This document shows, piece by piece, positions 8,756 to 18,376 of a stretch of DNA of 64,000 bases (the stretch's first letter is position 1; each line of letters opens with the position of its first letter). The DNA is taken from NCBI GenBank assembly GCA_001584565.1, contig LSFY01000001.1:420001-484000 (forward strand), given 5' to 3'. The stretch is from Alkalithermobacter thermoalcaliphilus JW-YL-7 = DSM 7308 (GTDB lineage Bacteria; Bacillota; Clostridia; Peptostreptococcales; Peptostreptococcaceae). Made by a program: the position numbers and the translations under genes. The notes under the pieces were generated by a model. It worked only from the letters and a program-made list of their open reading frames with translations. It ran no database searches and had not been told where the DNA came from.

Positions 8756-11134
8756 ATGTTAGTACCTTTAAAATGGCTTAGAGACTATGTAGATATAGAT
8801 ATAGATGTAAAAGAATTTGCTGATAAAATGACAATGACTGGATCAAAAGTAGAAAAAATAGAAACGCTAGGTAAAGATATAGAAAATGTAGTTGTAGGAA
8901 AAATACTAGAAATTACTAGCCATCCTAATGCAGATAAGCTTTTAATTACAAAAGTTGATGTTAAAGAAAATATAATTCAAGTAGTTACAGGAGCTAAAAA
9001 TATAAAGGTAGGGGATTATGTCCCAGTAGCTTTAGTAAATGCAAAACTTCCAGGTGGAATAAAAATAAAAAAAGGTAAGCTAAGAGGAGAAGTATCTGAA
9101 GGAATGATGTGTTCTCATGAAGAACTAGGCATTCCAGCAAATATGGTAGATGATTCTAAGAAAGATGGAATATATATACTAGATTCATGTCAAGAAGTTG
9201 GAAAAGATATAAGGGAAGTTTTGGGAATAAATGATTCAATACTAGAGTTTGAGATAACATCTAACAGACCAGATTGTTTATCTATAATAGGTATAGCAAG
9301 AGAGGCTTGTGCTACTTTAGGAAAAAAAATAAAATATCCTGAAATAAATATAAAAGAAAGTGATGAAAATATCGATTTTAAAGTAGAGATAAAAGATGAA
9401 GATATATGTAAAAGATATGCAGCAAGAATAGTTAAAGATGTAATCATTAAGCCATCTCCATATTGGATGCAAAGAAGACTTATAGAGGCAGGAATAAGAC
9501 CTATAAATAATATAGTAGACATAACAAATTATGTTATGATAGAAATGGGTCAACCTATACATGCATTTGATTTATCTAAAATCAAAGGTGAAAAAATAAT
9601 AGTAAGAAAAGCTGAAAATAAAGAAACAATAAAAACACTAGATGGTATAGATAGAGTATTAGATGAAGAAATGATTGTTATATCTGATGAAGAAAAAGCT
9701 ATAGCACTAGCAGGAGTAATGGGTGGACTTAATTCTGAAGTAGATGAAAATACAAAACAGATACTTATAGAAAGTGCAAACTTTAATTCAGATAAAGTAA
9801 GATATGCATCGAAAAAGATAGGTCTTAGAACAGAAGCTTCTTCTAGATTTGAAAAAGGAATTGATATAAATTTAGTAAAAACAGCGTTAGATAGGGTATG
9901 CCAACTAATAGAGCAAACAAACTCAGGAACAGTACTTAAAGGATATGTAGACAATTATAAACAAGTCTATACTCCAAAAAGTTTAGTTGTAGACCCTAAT
10001 AGAATAAATAAATTACTAGGAGAAAACTTAAAAGTAGATCAGATAATACAAATACTAGAAAGCTTAGAGTTTGTATGCGAATATAAAGATGAAAAGATAA
10101 GTATAACTGTTCCTTCTTACAGACTAGATATACATCAAGAAGCAGATATTTTAGAAGAAGTAGCTAGAATTTATGGTTATGACAAAATATCTTCAAATCC
10201 TATATTCGGTCAGACTACGATGGGTCTTAAAACTATAGGACAATTATTTGAAGAAAAGATAAAACAATCATTAATATCTATGGGCATAAATGAAATACTT
10301 ACATATTCTTTTGTAAGCCCTAAAGGTCTAGATATGATAAAATTACCTGAAACTTCAATCAAGAGAAAACTAATAAAAATAATTAATCCTCTTGGTGAAG
10401 ATACAAGTGTTATGAGAAGCACGTTAATTCCTAATATAATGGATGTAATGAGCAGAAATAATTCTTATAAAGTTTCTGAGTTTGCCGGATTTGAATTAGG
10501 AAATATATTTATACCAATGCAAGATATAATACCTGTTGAGAAAAAATCGATAGTTGTAGGGCTTTATGGAAGTTATGATTTCTTTGATTTAAAAGGTATA
10601 TTAGAAGAATTATTTGAAAATATAGGATTTAATAAATATGAAATAATTCCAGAAAAAAATCATCCAACTTTCCATCCAGGAAGATGTGCAAATATAATAT
10701 ACAATAATAATATAATAGGGGTATTTGGAGAAATTCACCCTGATGTTTTAGAAAATTATGATCTAAATAAAAGAGCTTATGTAGCAGAACTTGATTTTGA
10801 ACTTTTATTACTTCTTTCAAGAGATAATAAAACATATAAACCTTTACCAAAATATCCAGCTAGTAGTAGGGATTTAGCAGTTGTTGTTAGAGATGATATA
10901 TTCGTAAAACAAATAGAGGATATTATAAAAGAAAACTCTAATGGAATAATAGAAAGTTTTAAACTATTTGATGTGTACAAGGGAAGTCAAATAGAAAAGG
11001 GATATAAATCGGTAGCATATTCTATAACATATAGAAGTGAAAATAAGACTCTTACAGATGATGAAATAAATTTAGTTCACAATAATATAGTTAAAGATCT
11101 TGAAGAAAAATTAGATGCTAAATTAAGGTTGTAA
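8756..11134 (+). CDS. pheT: Phenylalanine--tRNA ligase beta subunit
   Basis: 792-residue beta subunit of PheRS, forming the editing and tRNA-binding part. Domain order by eye: B1 at the N-terminus, an EMAP/OB tRNA-binding domain at about 40-150 (HPNADKL, TGAKNI), the B3/B4 editing domain at about 210-390 (EITSNRPDC precedes it), B5, a class II core-like fold, and an FDX-ACB anticodon-binding domain in the last 95 residues (KYPASSRDLAVV). Starts at ATG 13 bases after pheS behind AAAGGAGG. Same T-box-controlled transcript as pheS. Confidence 0.97.
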   Translation: MLVPLKWLRDYVDIDIDVKEFADKMTMTGSKVEKIETLGKDIENVVVGKILEITSHPNADKLLITKVDVKENIIQVVTGAKNIKVGDYVPVALVNAKLPGGIKIKKGKLRGEVSEGMMCSHEELGIPANMVDDSKKDGIYILDSCQEVGKDIREVLGINDSILEFEITSNRPDCLSIIGIAREACATLGKKIKYPEINIKESDENIDFKVEIKDEDICKRYAARIVKDVIIKPSPYWMQRRLIEAGIRPINNIVDITNYVMIEMGQPIHAFDLSKIKGEKIIVRKAENKETIKTLDGIDRVLDEEMIVISDEEKAIALAGVMGGLNSEVDENTKQILIESANFNSDKVRYASKKIGLRTEASSRFEKGIDINLVKTALDRVCQLIEQTNSGTVLKGYVDNYKQVYTPKSLVVDPNRINKLLGENLKVDQIIQILESLEFVCEYKDEKISITVPSYRLDIHQEADILEEVARIYGYDKISSNPIFGQTTMGLKTIGQLFEEKIKQSLISMGINEILTYSFVSPKGLDMIKLPETSIKRKLIKIINPLGEDTSVMRSTLIPNIMDVMSRNNSYKVSEFAGFELGNIFIPMQDIIPVEKKSIVVGLYGSYDFFDLKGILEELFENIGFNKYEIIPEKNHPTFHPGRCANIIYNNNIIGVFGEIHPDVLENYDLNKRAYVAELDFELLLLLSRDNKTYKPLPKYPASSRDLAVVVRDDIFVKQIEDIIKENSNGIIESFKLFDVYKGSQIEKGYKSVAYSITYRSENKTLTDDEINLVHNNIVKDLEEKLDAKLRL

Positions 11135-11157
11135 AAAAGATAAAAAAAATATACAAT
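11129..11157 (+). promoter_or_regulatory. Probable promoter of zapA
   Basis: TTGTAA at 11129-11134 overlaps the end of pheT and TACAAT is at 11152-11157, with a 17-base spacer. Confidence 0.55.
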
Positions 11158-11191
11158 ACTATTAAATAGGATTAGCTGAGGGGCTGATAAT

Positions 11192-11695
11192 GTGAATAAG
11201 GTTACTGTAAAGATAAATGGCCATGAATATACTATGGTCGGATCAGAACCCAAAGAATATTTGTTGACAGTAGCAAATTATGTAGATGAAAAAATGCAGG
11301 AAGTGGCTAGAATAAACCCCAAACTTAGTACTGCTATGATAGCTGTACTTACTAGTTTAAATATAGGGGATGAACTTTTTAAGTGTAGTTATGAACTTGA
11401 CAATGTAAAAGCACAGCTAGAAAAACCGCTTCAAAATCTTGAAGATGCTAATACAACAGTAAAGTCTTTGAAAGAAGAAGTGAGACTAAAACAAGAACAA
11501 ATAGAAAACATGCAAAAACAAATTTTACAGTATAACAAGCAAATAAGTGAATTAGAAGAAAAGAATAAGCAACTCGAAGAACAGTTAAAAGAAAAAGATA
11601 AAAGGATTAAAGAAGCAGAAGAAATTGTAAGCGTATTTCAAAATAGGCTTTATGACTATCAAATGAAGATAGTAGAGCTAGAAAAAAGAGAATAA
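11192..11695 (+). CDS. zapA: Cell division protein ZapA
   Basis: Cytoplasmic FtsZ-associated protein that bundles FtsZ filaments. The first 70 or so residues match the ZapA fold (KVTVKINGHEYTMVGSEPKEYLLTVANYVDEKM, split here only by reading). The rest, about residues 75-167, is a long charged coiled coil rich in E, K and Q, longer than the roughly 85-residue Bacillus ZapA but usual for the clostridial version. The start is GTG behind GAGGGG. zapA downstream of pheT is a common Firmicute arrangement. It ends 8 bases before a hairpin that precedes the next gene. Confidence 0.88.
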   Translation: MNKVTVKINGHEYTMVGSEPKEYLLTVANYVDEKMQEVARINPKLSTAMIAVLTSLNIGDELFKCSYELDNVKAQLEKPLQNLEDANTTVKSLKEEVRLKQEQIENMQKQILQYNKQISELEEKNKQLEEQLKEKDKRIKEAEEIVSVFQNRLYDYQMKIVELEKRE

Positions 11696-11703
11696 AAGAA
11701 AAT

Positions 11704-11740
11704 ACCTCCAGGGAAAAATAAAAAAAAACCTGGAGGTTTT
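11704..11740 (+). promoter_or_regulatory. Hairpin that doubles as zapA terminator and hides the next gene's ribosome binding site
   Basis: Perfect 9-bp arms ACCTCCAGG (11704-11712) and CCTGGAGGT (11729-11737) with a 16-base A-rich loop, followed by TTTTG. The right arm contains GGAGG (11732-11736), which sits 7 bases before the ATG at 11744 and is the only visible ribosome binding site for that gene. In the folded RNA this site is paired. Confidence 0.7.
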
Positions 11741-11743
11741 GTT

Positions 11744-12355
11744 ATGTATGATATGAAAGATTTTTATTCAGATATTATGTATGCCGTAAGGATATTGGGA
11801 GGATATGCTGTAGCACTTACAGTAGCAAGACTTATGGGCAAAAGAAGTGTAGGAGAATTGGGAGTATTTGACTTAGTCTTAATGACAGGAGTAGGTCATA
11901 TAATGAGTACTGTTGCACTCGATAAAGAAGTTCCATTTCATGATGCTGTATTAATTTTAATGATACTAGTACTTCTTGAAAATATAGTATCCTATATAGC
12001 ACTAAAAAGCAGAAAACTAGGCGAGTTAATAGAAGGAAAGCCTATGCATCTTATAAGAGATGGAAAACTTTTATTTGATAATATGAAAAAGGAAAAGTTT
12101 AATGAAAGAGATTTACTTCAGGAACTTAGAAAAAAAGGAATAAGAAAAGAAGAAGAAGTAGATCAAGCTATAATTGAAGCATGTGGAAAGTTTAGTGTAC
12201 TATTAAAAGAAGAAGAAGAACCTTTAAAAAGAAAAGATTTAGGTATAATAAAAGAGGGTCAAAGTCCTAAGTACCTAGATGATAAATTTAACGAAATAAA
12301 ACAAGAATTAATAAACCTAAGACGAGAAGTAGAAAAAATAAAAAGAAAGATTTAG
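11744..12355 (+). CDS. DUF421 (YetF-like) membrane protein
   Basis: 203 residues with about three hydrophobic segments in the first 85 residues (AVRILGGYAVALTVARLMGK is the first), then the cytoplasmic YetF-type domain. Typical DUF421 stretches are RLMGKRSVGELGVFDLVLM and GKPMHLIRDGKL. The last 40 residues are a charged coiled coil. In Bacillus, relatives are linked to spore or membrane functions, but no biochemical role is known with certainty. The start ATG is preceded by a GGAGG that is paired in a hairpin with upstream CCTCC. It is followed closely by a U32 gene, probably in the same transcript. Confidence 0.85.
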   Translation: MYDMKDFYSDIMYAVRILGGYAVALTVARLMGKRSVGELGVFDLVLMTGVGHIMSTVALDKEVPFHDAVLILMILVLLENIVSYIALKSRKLGELIEGKPMHLIRDGKLLFDNMKKEKFNERDLLQELRKKGIRKEEEVDQAIIEACGKFSVLLKEEEEPLKRKDLGIIKEGQSPKYLDDKFNEIKQELINLRREVEKIKRKI

Positions 12356-12366
12356 GAGATGGTATC

Positions 12367-14766
12367 TTGAAAAATATAGAGTTACTAGCACCAGCAGGAT
12401 CATTTGATGCTTTAAAAGCTGCAGTACAAAATGGAGCAGATGCAGTATATCTAGGAGGGCAAGAATTTAGTGCAAGGGCATATGCATCTAATTTTGATAG
12501 AAAAACTTTAAAAGAGGCAATAGAGTATGCTCATATAAGAGATGTAAAGGTATATGTAGCTTTAAATACTTTAATAAAAGAAAATGAAATAAAAAGGTGT
12601 ATCGATTATGTTAAGTATTTACATAACATAGATGTAGATGCTCTAATAATCCAAGATATAGGTATTGCATCTATAATAAAAGATAATTTTCCTGATCTTG
12701 AAATTCATGCCAGTACTCAAATGGTAGCACATTCTATAGAAGATATTAAGTATTTAGAAAAAATGGGCTTTTCTAGAGCAGTACTAGCAAGAGAACTTAC
12801 AGTAGATGAAATAAAATACATTAGCGATAATAGCTTTATAGAACTTGAGGTATTTGTCCACGGAGCTTTATGTGTGTGTTATTCTGGACAGTGTTTGATG
12901 AGTAGTATGATAGGAGGAAGATCAGGCAATAGAGGAAGATGCGCACAGCCATGTAGAAAAGAGTATGACCTTGTAAATTTAAAAACATTAAAAAGAATAG
13001 ATCATGGTAGAGGAAAATATTTATTAAGTCCTAAAGACTTAAATACAATAGAGAATATAGATAAAATAATAAATTCTAAAGCAGTATCTTTAAAAATAGA
13101 AGGAAGAATGAAAAGACCAGAGTATGTAGCAATAGTAGTTAGTGCATACAGACAAGTTATAGATAATTATATTAAAGATAATAAATTATATATAAAAGAT
13201 GAAATTAAGGATGATCTATACTCTATATTTAATAGAGAATTTACTAAAGGGTATATCCTTAAACAAACTAGTAAAGATATTATGAACACTAAAAAACCTA
13301 ATAATATAGGTTTATATATAGGAAAGGTATTAGATTATGATAAAAAAGCTAAAAAGGTTACTATAAAGCTTGAAAATACATTAAGAAAAGGCGATGGAAT
13401 AAGTTTAGGTGGCGGAAATATAGGGAGAATTATATTAGGAGATAAGGTTGTAGATAAAGCTTATGCTGGTAGTATAGTAAAACTTGATTTTATTACAAAT
13501 GTTAAAAAAGGTGAGAAAGTTTATAAAACTCTTGATAGTTATCTTTTAGATAAGGCTAGAAAAAGTTATGAAAATGATATAGAAAATAAAAAAATTCCTA
13601 TTTATATCGATATAAATATAAATATAGATGATTATGTTAAACTTACAGTAGTGGATAATAGAAAAAATAAAGTTACAATTACTTCAGAAAAGAAGGCTGA
13701 AAAAGCTATTAATGTGCCTATAAGTAACGAAAAAATAAAAAATCAATTATCAAAGCTTAAAAATACACCTTATTATGCACAAAAGATAGATATTAACAAA
13801 GATGAAGATGTAGCAATACCTATAAGTGTATTAAATGAAATGAGAAGAGTAGCTATAAAAGAGCTAAATGAGAAAAGAGCTAACATAAACAAAAGAAAAG
13901 ATATAAATATAAATTTTAATTTTGATAGTGAATACAAAAACTATACAAAAGATACAAAACTTAGAGTGAAAGTAAAAACTATAAATCAGTTAAAAGCTAT
14001 AATAGATGAAGATATAGATCTTATATACTTTGATAATTTAAAAGATATACAAAAAGCTATAGAAATTTGCAAAGCAAAAGATAAAAAAATAGCATATAGT
14101 TTACCTAGAATTATAAGAAATGATCAATATAGTACTATAAATAAACTTTTAAATATAGACATAAGTGATATTCAGGTAAGCAATCTAGGAAGTATTAATA
14201 AATTTAAACAAAAATTTAATATACATGCAGATTATTTCTTAAACATATTTAACTCACACTGCATAAAATATTTAGAATCTGAAAATGTAAAGTCTATATG
14301 TATATCTCCAGAGCTTAATATAAGTGAAATAAAACAATCTTTAAATAGCAGTTTTAATATTGATATAGAAGGATTAGTGTATGCAAGAATACCTCTTATG
14401 ATTTCAGAGTATTGTCCAGGAAGAAATTTAATAGATTGTGATAAATGTGATAAACACTCATATGGATTAAAAGATCAAAAAGGAGAGGTATTTCCAATAT
14501 CTGAAGATGAATTTAAAAGAGGTATAATATATAATTCAAAGATATTATGTGTTGTTAATGATGTTGATAAGATACAAAATAGTGGAGTAAATGTTTTTAG
14601 AATAGATTTTACAAATGAAGATGAAAAAACTGCAAAAGATATAGTAAGAATGTATACAGTTTTATTAAAAAATAATTTTAAACTTACAAAGGAATGTGAA
14701 AATATATATAACAATTTAAAGCAACTTCAAATAACAAATGGACATTATTTTAGGGGGGTAGAGTAA
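12367..14766 (+). CDS. Long U32-family protein (peptidase U32 with DUF3656-like region)
   Basis: 799-residue member of the U32 family. The family was named as a collagenase-like peptidase, but several members (RlhA, TrhP, UbiU/V) are RNA or cofactor hydroxylation factors holding an iron-sulfur cluster. The N-terminal barrel begins ELLAPAGSFDALKAAVQNGADAVYLGG-like, and the U32 signature region (HGALCVCYSGQCLMSS, then GNRGRCAQPCRKEY) lies around residues 165-199. Further cysteines occur near residues 680-698 (EYCPGRNLIDCDKCDKHSYG). The middle and C-terminal parts match the long RlhA-like layout, so 23S rRNA hydroxylation is a reasonable guess. The TTG start follows TAGGAGATGG, 11 bases after the DUF421 gene. 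Confidence 0.85.
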   Translation: MKNIELLAPAGSFDALKAAVQNGADAVYLGGQEFSARAYASNFDRKTLKEAIEYAHIRDVKVYVALNTLIKENEIKRCIDYVKYLHNIDVDALIIQDIGIASIIKDNFPDLEIHASTQMVAHSIEDIKYLEKMGFSRAVLARELTVDEIKYISDNSFIELEVFVHGALCVCYSGQCLMSSMIGGRSGNRGRCAQPCRKEYDLVNLKTLKRIDHGRGKYLLSPKDLNTIENIDKIINSKAVSLKIEGRMKRPEYVAIVVSAYRQVIDNYIKDNKLYIKDEIKDDLYSIFNREFTKGYILKQTSKDIMNTKKPNNIGLYIGKVLDYDKKAKKVTIKLENTLRKGDGISLGGGNIGRIILGDKVVDKAYAGSIVKLDFITNVKKGEKVYKTLDSYLLDKARKSYENDIENKKIPIYIDININIDDYVKLTVVDNRKNKVTITSEKKAEKAINVPISNEKIKNQLSKLKNTPYYAQKIDINKDEDVAIPISVLNEMRRVAIKELNEKRANINKRKDININFNFDSEYKNYTKDTKLRVKVKTINQLKAIIDEDIDLIYFDNLKDIQKAIEICKAKDKKIAYSLPRIIRNDQYSTINKLLNIDISDIQVSNLGSINKFKQKFNIHADYFLNIFNSHCIKYLESENVKSICISPELNISEIKQSLNSSFNIDIEGLVYARIPLMISEYCPGRNLIDCDKCDKHSYGLKDQKGEVFPISEDEFKRGIIYNSKILCVVNDVDKIQNSGVNVFRIDFTNEDEKTAKDIVRMYTVLLKNNFKLTKECENIYNNLKQLQITNGHYFRGVE

Positions 14767-14768
14767 AT

Positions 14769-14797
14769 TTGTATGCATTGGCTAGAAGTGATATAAT
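14769..14797 (+). promoter_or_regulatory. Sigma-A-like promoter of the PAS-PP2C gene
   Basis: TTGTAT at 14769-14774 and TATAAT at 14792-14797 with a 17-base spacer, just after the U32 stop codon. Confidence 0.6.
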
Positions 14798-14831
14798 AAT
14801 AGTATGATTTCCTTTAAAAGGAGGAGAGTAT

Positions 14832-15944
14832 ATGTTAGCTAAGACTTTAGGTATATCTAGTGTAAAGTTTCATAAAAATTTTATAGAAGATATATTAAAT
14901 GGTATGATAGATTGGGTAAGGGTTATAGATAACACCGGAACTGTAATTTATGCAAATAAACATATGAAAGAAGCTGTAGGAGAGCAACTAATAGGATCTA
15001 GTTGTTATTACTCTTTAGGAAGAAAATGTATGTGTGAAGACTGTGTTGCTCAAAAAACTATAAAAACAGGAGCAACAAATGTAAAGGAAGAAATAGTAGG
15101 AGATAGAATTTTCTCAGTTATAAGCTCTCCTATTAAAGATATAGATGGTAATATATATGCAGTAGTTGAAGTATTTAGAGATATAACTGAAGATAAAAAA
15201 TTGAAAAAACAGATAATAGAGAAAAATAATAAGATAAACAAAGACTTAGAATTTGCTAGGACTATTCAGAAAAATATGCTTCCAGATAAGGGAAATTTCG
15301 AAAATGTCAATATAGACTATATATATAATCCTTCTGAAGATTTAGGGGGAGATATATTTGATATATTTAAAATAGATGACAATAAAATAGGAATGTATAT
15401 AAGTGATGTAGTAGGACATGGAATTGAAGCTTCAATGCTTACGATGTTTGTAAGACAAATGATGAGGTGTGGTTGTAAAAGCAGTTTAACTCCAAGTAAA
15501 GCATTAGAAAGATTGCATAAGAATTTTTTAGAGCTAAAATTAGATTATGATAAGTATGTAACTATATTTTTTGCAATTTTAGATAAAAAAGATGGAACAT
15601 TGAAATATGCTAATGCAGGACACAATACATTTCCTATACTTTTTAATGAAAAAGATGTAAAACTATTAAAGACAAGTGGAAATTTAATATCTCCTCTTTT
15701 TGATAAAGTCGAGTACGAAGATAACACTATAAATATATCAAAAGGAGATAAAATACTGTTTTATACGGACGGTTTAATAGAAAATAGAAATAATAAAGGT
15801 GAAGAGTTTGGACTAAATAGATTAATAGACATTATAAAAAAAGATAGTAAAAATACAATACAGAATATAGAAAAGGAAGTAAATAGTTTCATAACAAATA
15901 AAAGAAAAGATGATTTAGCAGTTTTATTAGTAGAATATATGTAA
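14832..15944 (+). CDS. PAS-domain PP2C (SpoIIE/RsbU-type) serine phosphatase
   Basis: Predicted cytoplasmic sensor phosphatase of 370 residues. Residues about 18-122 form a PAS domain (DWVRVIDNTGTVIYAN), with a compact cysteine cluster, CYYSLGRKCMCEDC, at residues 58-71. A helical linker follows. From about 155 to 370 is the PPM/SpoIIE domain with the metal-binding motifs EDLGGDIFDIF, YISDVVGHGIEASM, YANAGHN and FYTDGLIENRN. Such enzymes usually dephosphorylate anti-sigma-antagonists of the SpoIIAA/RsbV type; a SpoIIAA is encoded at 61497 in this window, but a link is only a guess. ATG start with AAAGGAGGAG. Confidence 0.88.
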   Translation: MLAKTLGISSVKFHKNFIEDILNGMIDWVRVIDNTGTVIYANKHMKEAVGEQLIGSSCYYSLGRKCMCEDCVAQKTIKTGATNVKEEIVGDRIFSVISSPIKDIDGNIYAVVEVFRDITEDKKLKKQIIEKNNKINKDLEFARTIQKNMLPDKGNFENVNIDYIYNPSEDLGGDIFDIFKIDDNKIGMYISDVVGHGIEASMLTMFVRQMMRCGCKSSLTPSKALERLHKNFLELKLDYDKYVTIFFAILDKKDGTLKYANAGHNTFPILFNEKDVKLLKTSGNLISPLFDKVEYEDNTINISKGDKILFYTDGLIENRNNKGEEFGLNRLIDIIKKDSKNTIQNIEKEVNSFITNKRKDDLAVLLVEYM

Positions 15945-15989
15945 AGCCTAAGGACTTTCTTTTTCTATATTTAGTTTTTGGAGGGAGTT

Positions 15990-18365
15990 ATGAACGAGAA
16001 AACACTAAGAGTTTTAGAGTATAACAAAATAATGGATATGTTAAAAGAAAAAGTAGTATCTTCCTTGGGTTTAAATTATATCGAAAATTTAAAGCCTTCT
16101 TCAAGTTATGATGAAGTATTATCAATGCTAGATGAAACTAGTCAAGCAGAAAGTATTCTTATAAAAAAAAGATCAGTCCCTCTAGAAGGGTTACATGACA
16201 TAAAAACTATAGTAAAAAAAGCAAGTATAGGATCTACCTTAGATCCTAAACAGCTTTTAATGGTAGCAGATACAATAAGATGTGCAAGACTTATAAAAAA
16301 CTTTATAAAAGCTGAACAAGAACAATCAAATTATGAGATAATACATTCATTAATAGAATCTTTGTATATATTTAAAGACATAGAGGATTTAATATATAGT
16401 AGTATAGAAAATGAAAATGAAATATCAGATAATGCAAGCACACAGCTAAAAAGTATAAGAAGGCAGATAGTTCAAAAAAATGAAGCTATAAGATCAAAAC
16501 TTAATTCGATAATATCTTCAAGTTCTTATCAAAAGTATTTACAAGAAAACATAGTAACTATAAGGGCAGATAGATTTGTAATTCCTGTAAAGCAAGAATA
16601 CAGATCAAATGTTGAAGGAATAGTTCATGATCAGTCAGCATCAGGAGCTACTTTGTTTATAGAACCAATGGTAATAGTTAATATGAACAATGAGTTAAGA
16701 GAACTTAAAATAAAAGAAAAAGAAGAAATAGAAAGAATATTAAAGGAAATATCAGATAAAGTTGGGTCTATTGCAGATAACCTTATATCCAACCAAGAAA
16801 TATTAGGTAAATTAGATTTTATATTCGCAAAAGGTAAGCTTTCTATAAGTATGAAGGCTATATGTCCTAAAATAGATACTAAAGGTTATATAAATATAAA
16901 AAATGGGCGACACCCTCTTTTAGACCAACAGTCAGTAGTACCTACAAATATATGGTTAGGTAAAGACTTTGATACATTAGTAATAACAGGTCCAAATACA
17001 GGTGGAAAAACTGTTACATTAAAAACTGTTGGCCTATTTCAACTTATGATTCAAAGTGGACTTCATATACCTGCAGACTGTGGGACTATTATGAGTGTAT
17101 TTGATAACATATTTGCTGATATAGGAGATGAGCAGAGTATAGAGCAAAGCTTATCTACTTTTTCATCACATATGACAAATATAGTGAATATATTAAATGA
17201 AGTTACAGATAAGTCATTAGTACTCTTTGATGAACTTGGAGCAGGAACAGATCCAGTTGAAGGTGCAGCACTAGCTATGGCCATACTAGATTATTTACAT
17301 AATTTTAATGTAAAAACAGTAGCAACTACTCACTACAGTGAATTAAAGCACTATGCACTTACAAAGCCTAGAGTTGAAAATGCTTCAGTTGAATTTGATG
17401 TGGAAACTTTAAGTCCAACTTATAAGCTTTTAATAGGTATTCCAGGAAAGTCTAATGCATTTGAAATATCTAGAAAGCTAGGACTGAGTGAATATATAAT
17501 AGAAAATGCTAAAAAACTAATAAGCAGGGAAAATATAGAATTTGAAGAAGTTTTACAGAATATAGAAGAAAATAAAATAAGATTAGAAAAAGAAAGATTA
17601 GAAGCAGAAAAATTAAGAGATGAACTAGAAAATCTCAAAAAAGATTATGAAGAAAAAGTACAAGCATTAGCTGAAAATAAAGAAAAAATGATACAAGAAG
17701 CTAAGAAAGAATCCCAAAAGATAATACTCAGTGCAAAAGAAGAAGTAAATAATATAATAAAACAAATGAAAAAATTACAGGAACAAGAATATAATAGGGA
17801 TACAAATAAAGAAATAGAAAATATTAAAGCTAAATTAAGTCAATCCCTAAAAGGTGTTCAAACAAGTGTTAAAGATATGATAGTTCCTAAAGTATCTAAA
17901 AAAGAATTAAAAGATATAAAGATAGGAGATGAAGTTAAAGTTGTAACATTAAATCAGCAAGGAACAATATTATCAATAGATAATAACAAAAAAGAAGCTT
18001 TAGTTCAAATAGGGATAATGAAGATGAATTTACCTTTTACTTCTTTAGAAAAAATAGATACAAAGAAAAATGAATTGTTAAAGACTGGTACAGGAAAAAT
18101 ATTAAAATCTAAATCTTCTAATATAAAAACTCAAATAGATCTAAGAGGTAAGAATTTAGATGAAGCTATGGAATGTGTTGATAAATATCTTGATGATTCG
18201 TACCTTGCAGGGCTTGATAAAGTAACTATAATACACGGGATAGGTACAGGTGTTTTAAAAAATGGAATAAAACAAATGTTAAAAAAACATAAGCATGTAA
18301 AAGATTTTAGAGATGGAGTATATGGTGAAGGTGGCGCTGGAGTTACAATAGTACAATTAAAATAG
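15990..18365 (+). CDS. mutS2: MutS2 ATPase/endonuclease
   Basis: 791-residue MutS2, which in Firmicutes suppresses recombination and, in Bacillus, splits collided ribosomes. It lacks the mismatch-recognition domains of MutS. Order: helical core and clamp at 1-300, ATPase at about 310-510 with Walker A GPNTGGKTVTLK and Walker B LVLFDELGAGTDPVEGAA, a charged coiled coil at about 515-620, a KOW-like region, then a C-terminal Smr domain (IDLRGKNLDEAM, IIHGIGTGVLKNGI). ATG at 15990 follows GGAGGGAG; the in-frame TTG at 15978 lies before that site and is rejected. Confidence 0.95.
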   Translation: MNEKTLRVLEYNKIMDMLKEKVVSSLGLNYIENLKPSSSYDEVLSMLDETSQAESILIKKRSVPLEGLHDIKTIVKKASIGSTLDPKQLLMVADTIRCARLIKNFIKAEQEQSNYEIIHSLIESLYIFKDIEDLIYSSIENENEISDNASTQLKSIRRQIVQKNEAIRSKLNSIISSSSYQKYLQENIVTIRADRFVIPVKQEYRSNVEGIVHDQSASGATLFIEPMVIVNMNNELRELKIKEKEEIERILKEISDKVGSIADNLISNQEILGKLDFIFAKGKLSISMKAICPKIDTKGYINIKNGRHPLLDQQSVVPTNIWLGKDFDTLVITGPNTGGKTVTLKTVGLFQLMIQSGLHIPADCGTIMSVFDNIFADIGDEQSIEQSLSTFSSHMTNIVNILNEVTDKSLVLFDELGAGTDPVEGAALAMAILDYLHNFNVKTVATTHYSELKHYALTKPRVENASVEFDVETLSPTYKLLIGIPGKSNAFEISRKLGLSEYIIENAKKLISRENIEFEEVLQNIEENKIRLEKERLEAEKLRDELENLKKDYEEKVQALAENKEKMIQEAKKESQKIILSAKEEVNNIIKQMKKLQEQEYNRDTNKEIENIKAKLSQSLKGVQTSVKDMIVPKVSKKELKDIKIGDEVKVVTLNQQGTILSIDNNKKEALVQIGIMKMNLPFTSLEKIDTKKNELLKTGTGKILKSKSSNIKTQIDLRGKNLDEAMECVDKYLDDSYLAGLDKVTIIHGIGTGVLKNGIKQMLKKHKHVKDFRDGVYGEGGAGVTIVQLK

Positions 18366-18376
18366 GAGTGATTTAG

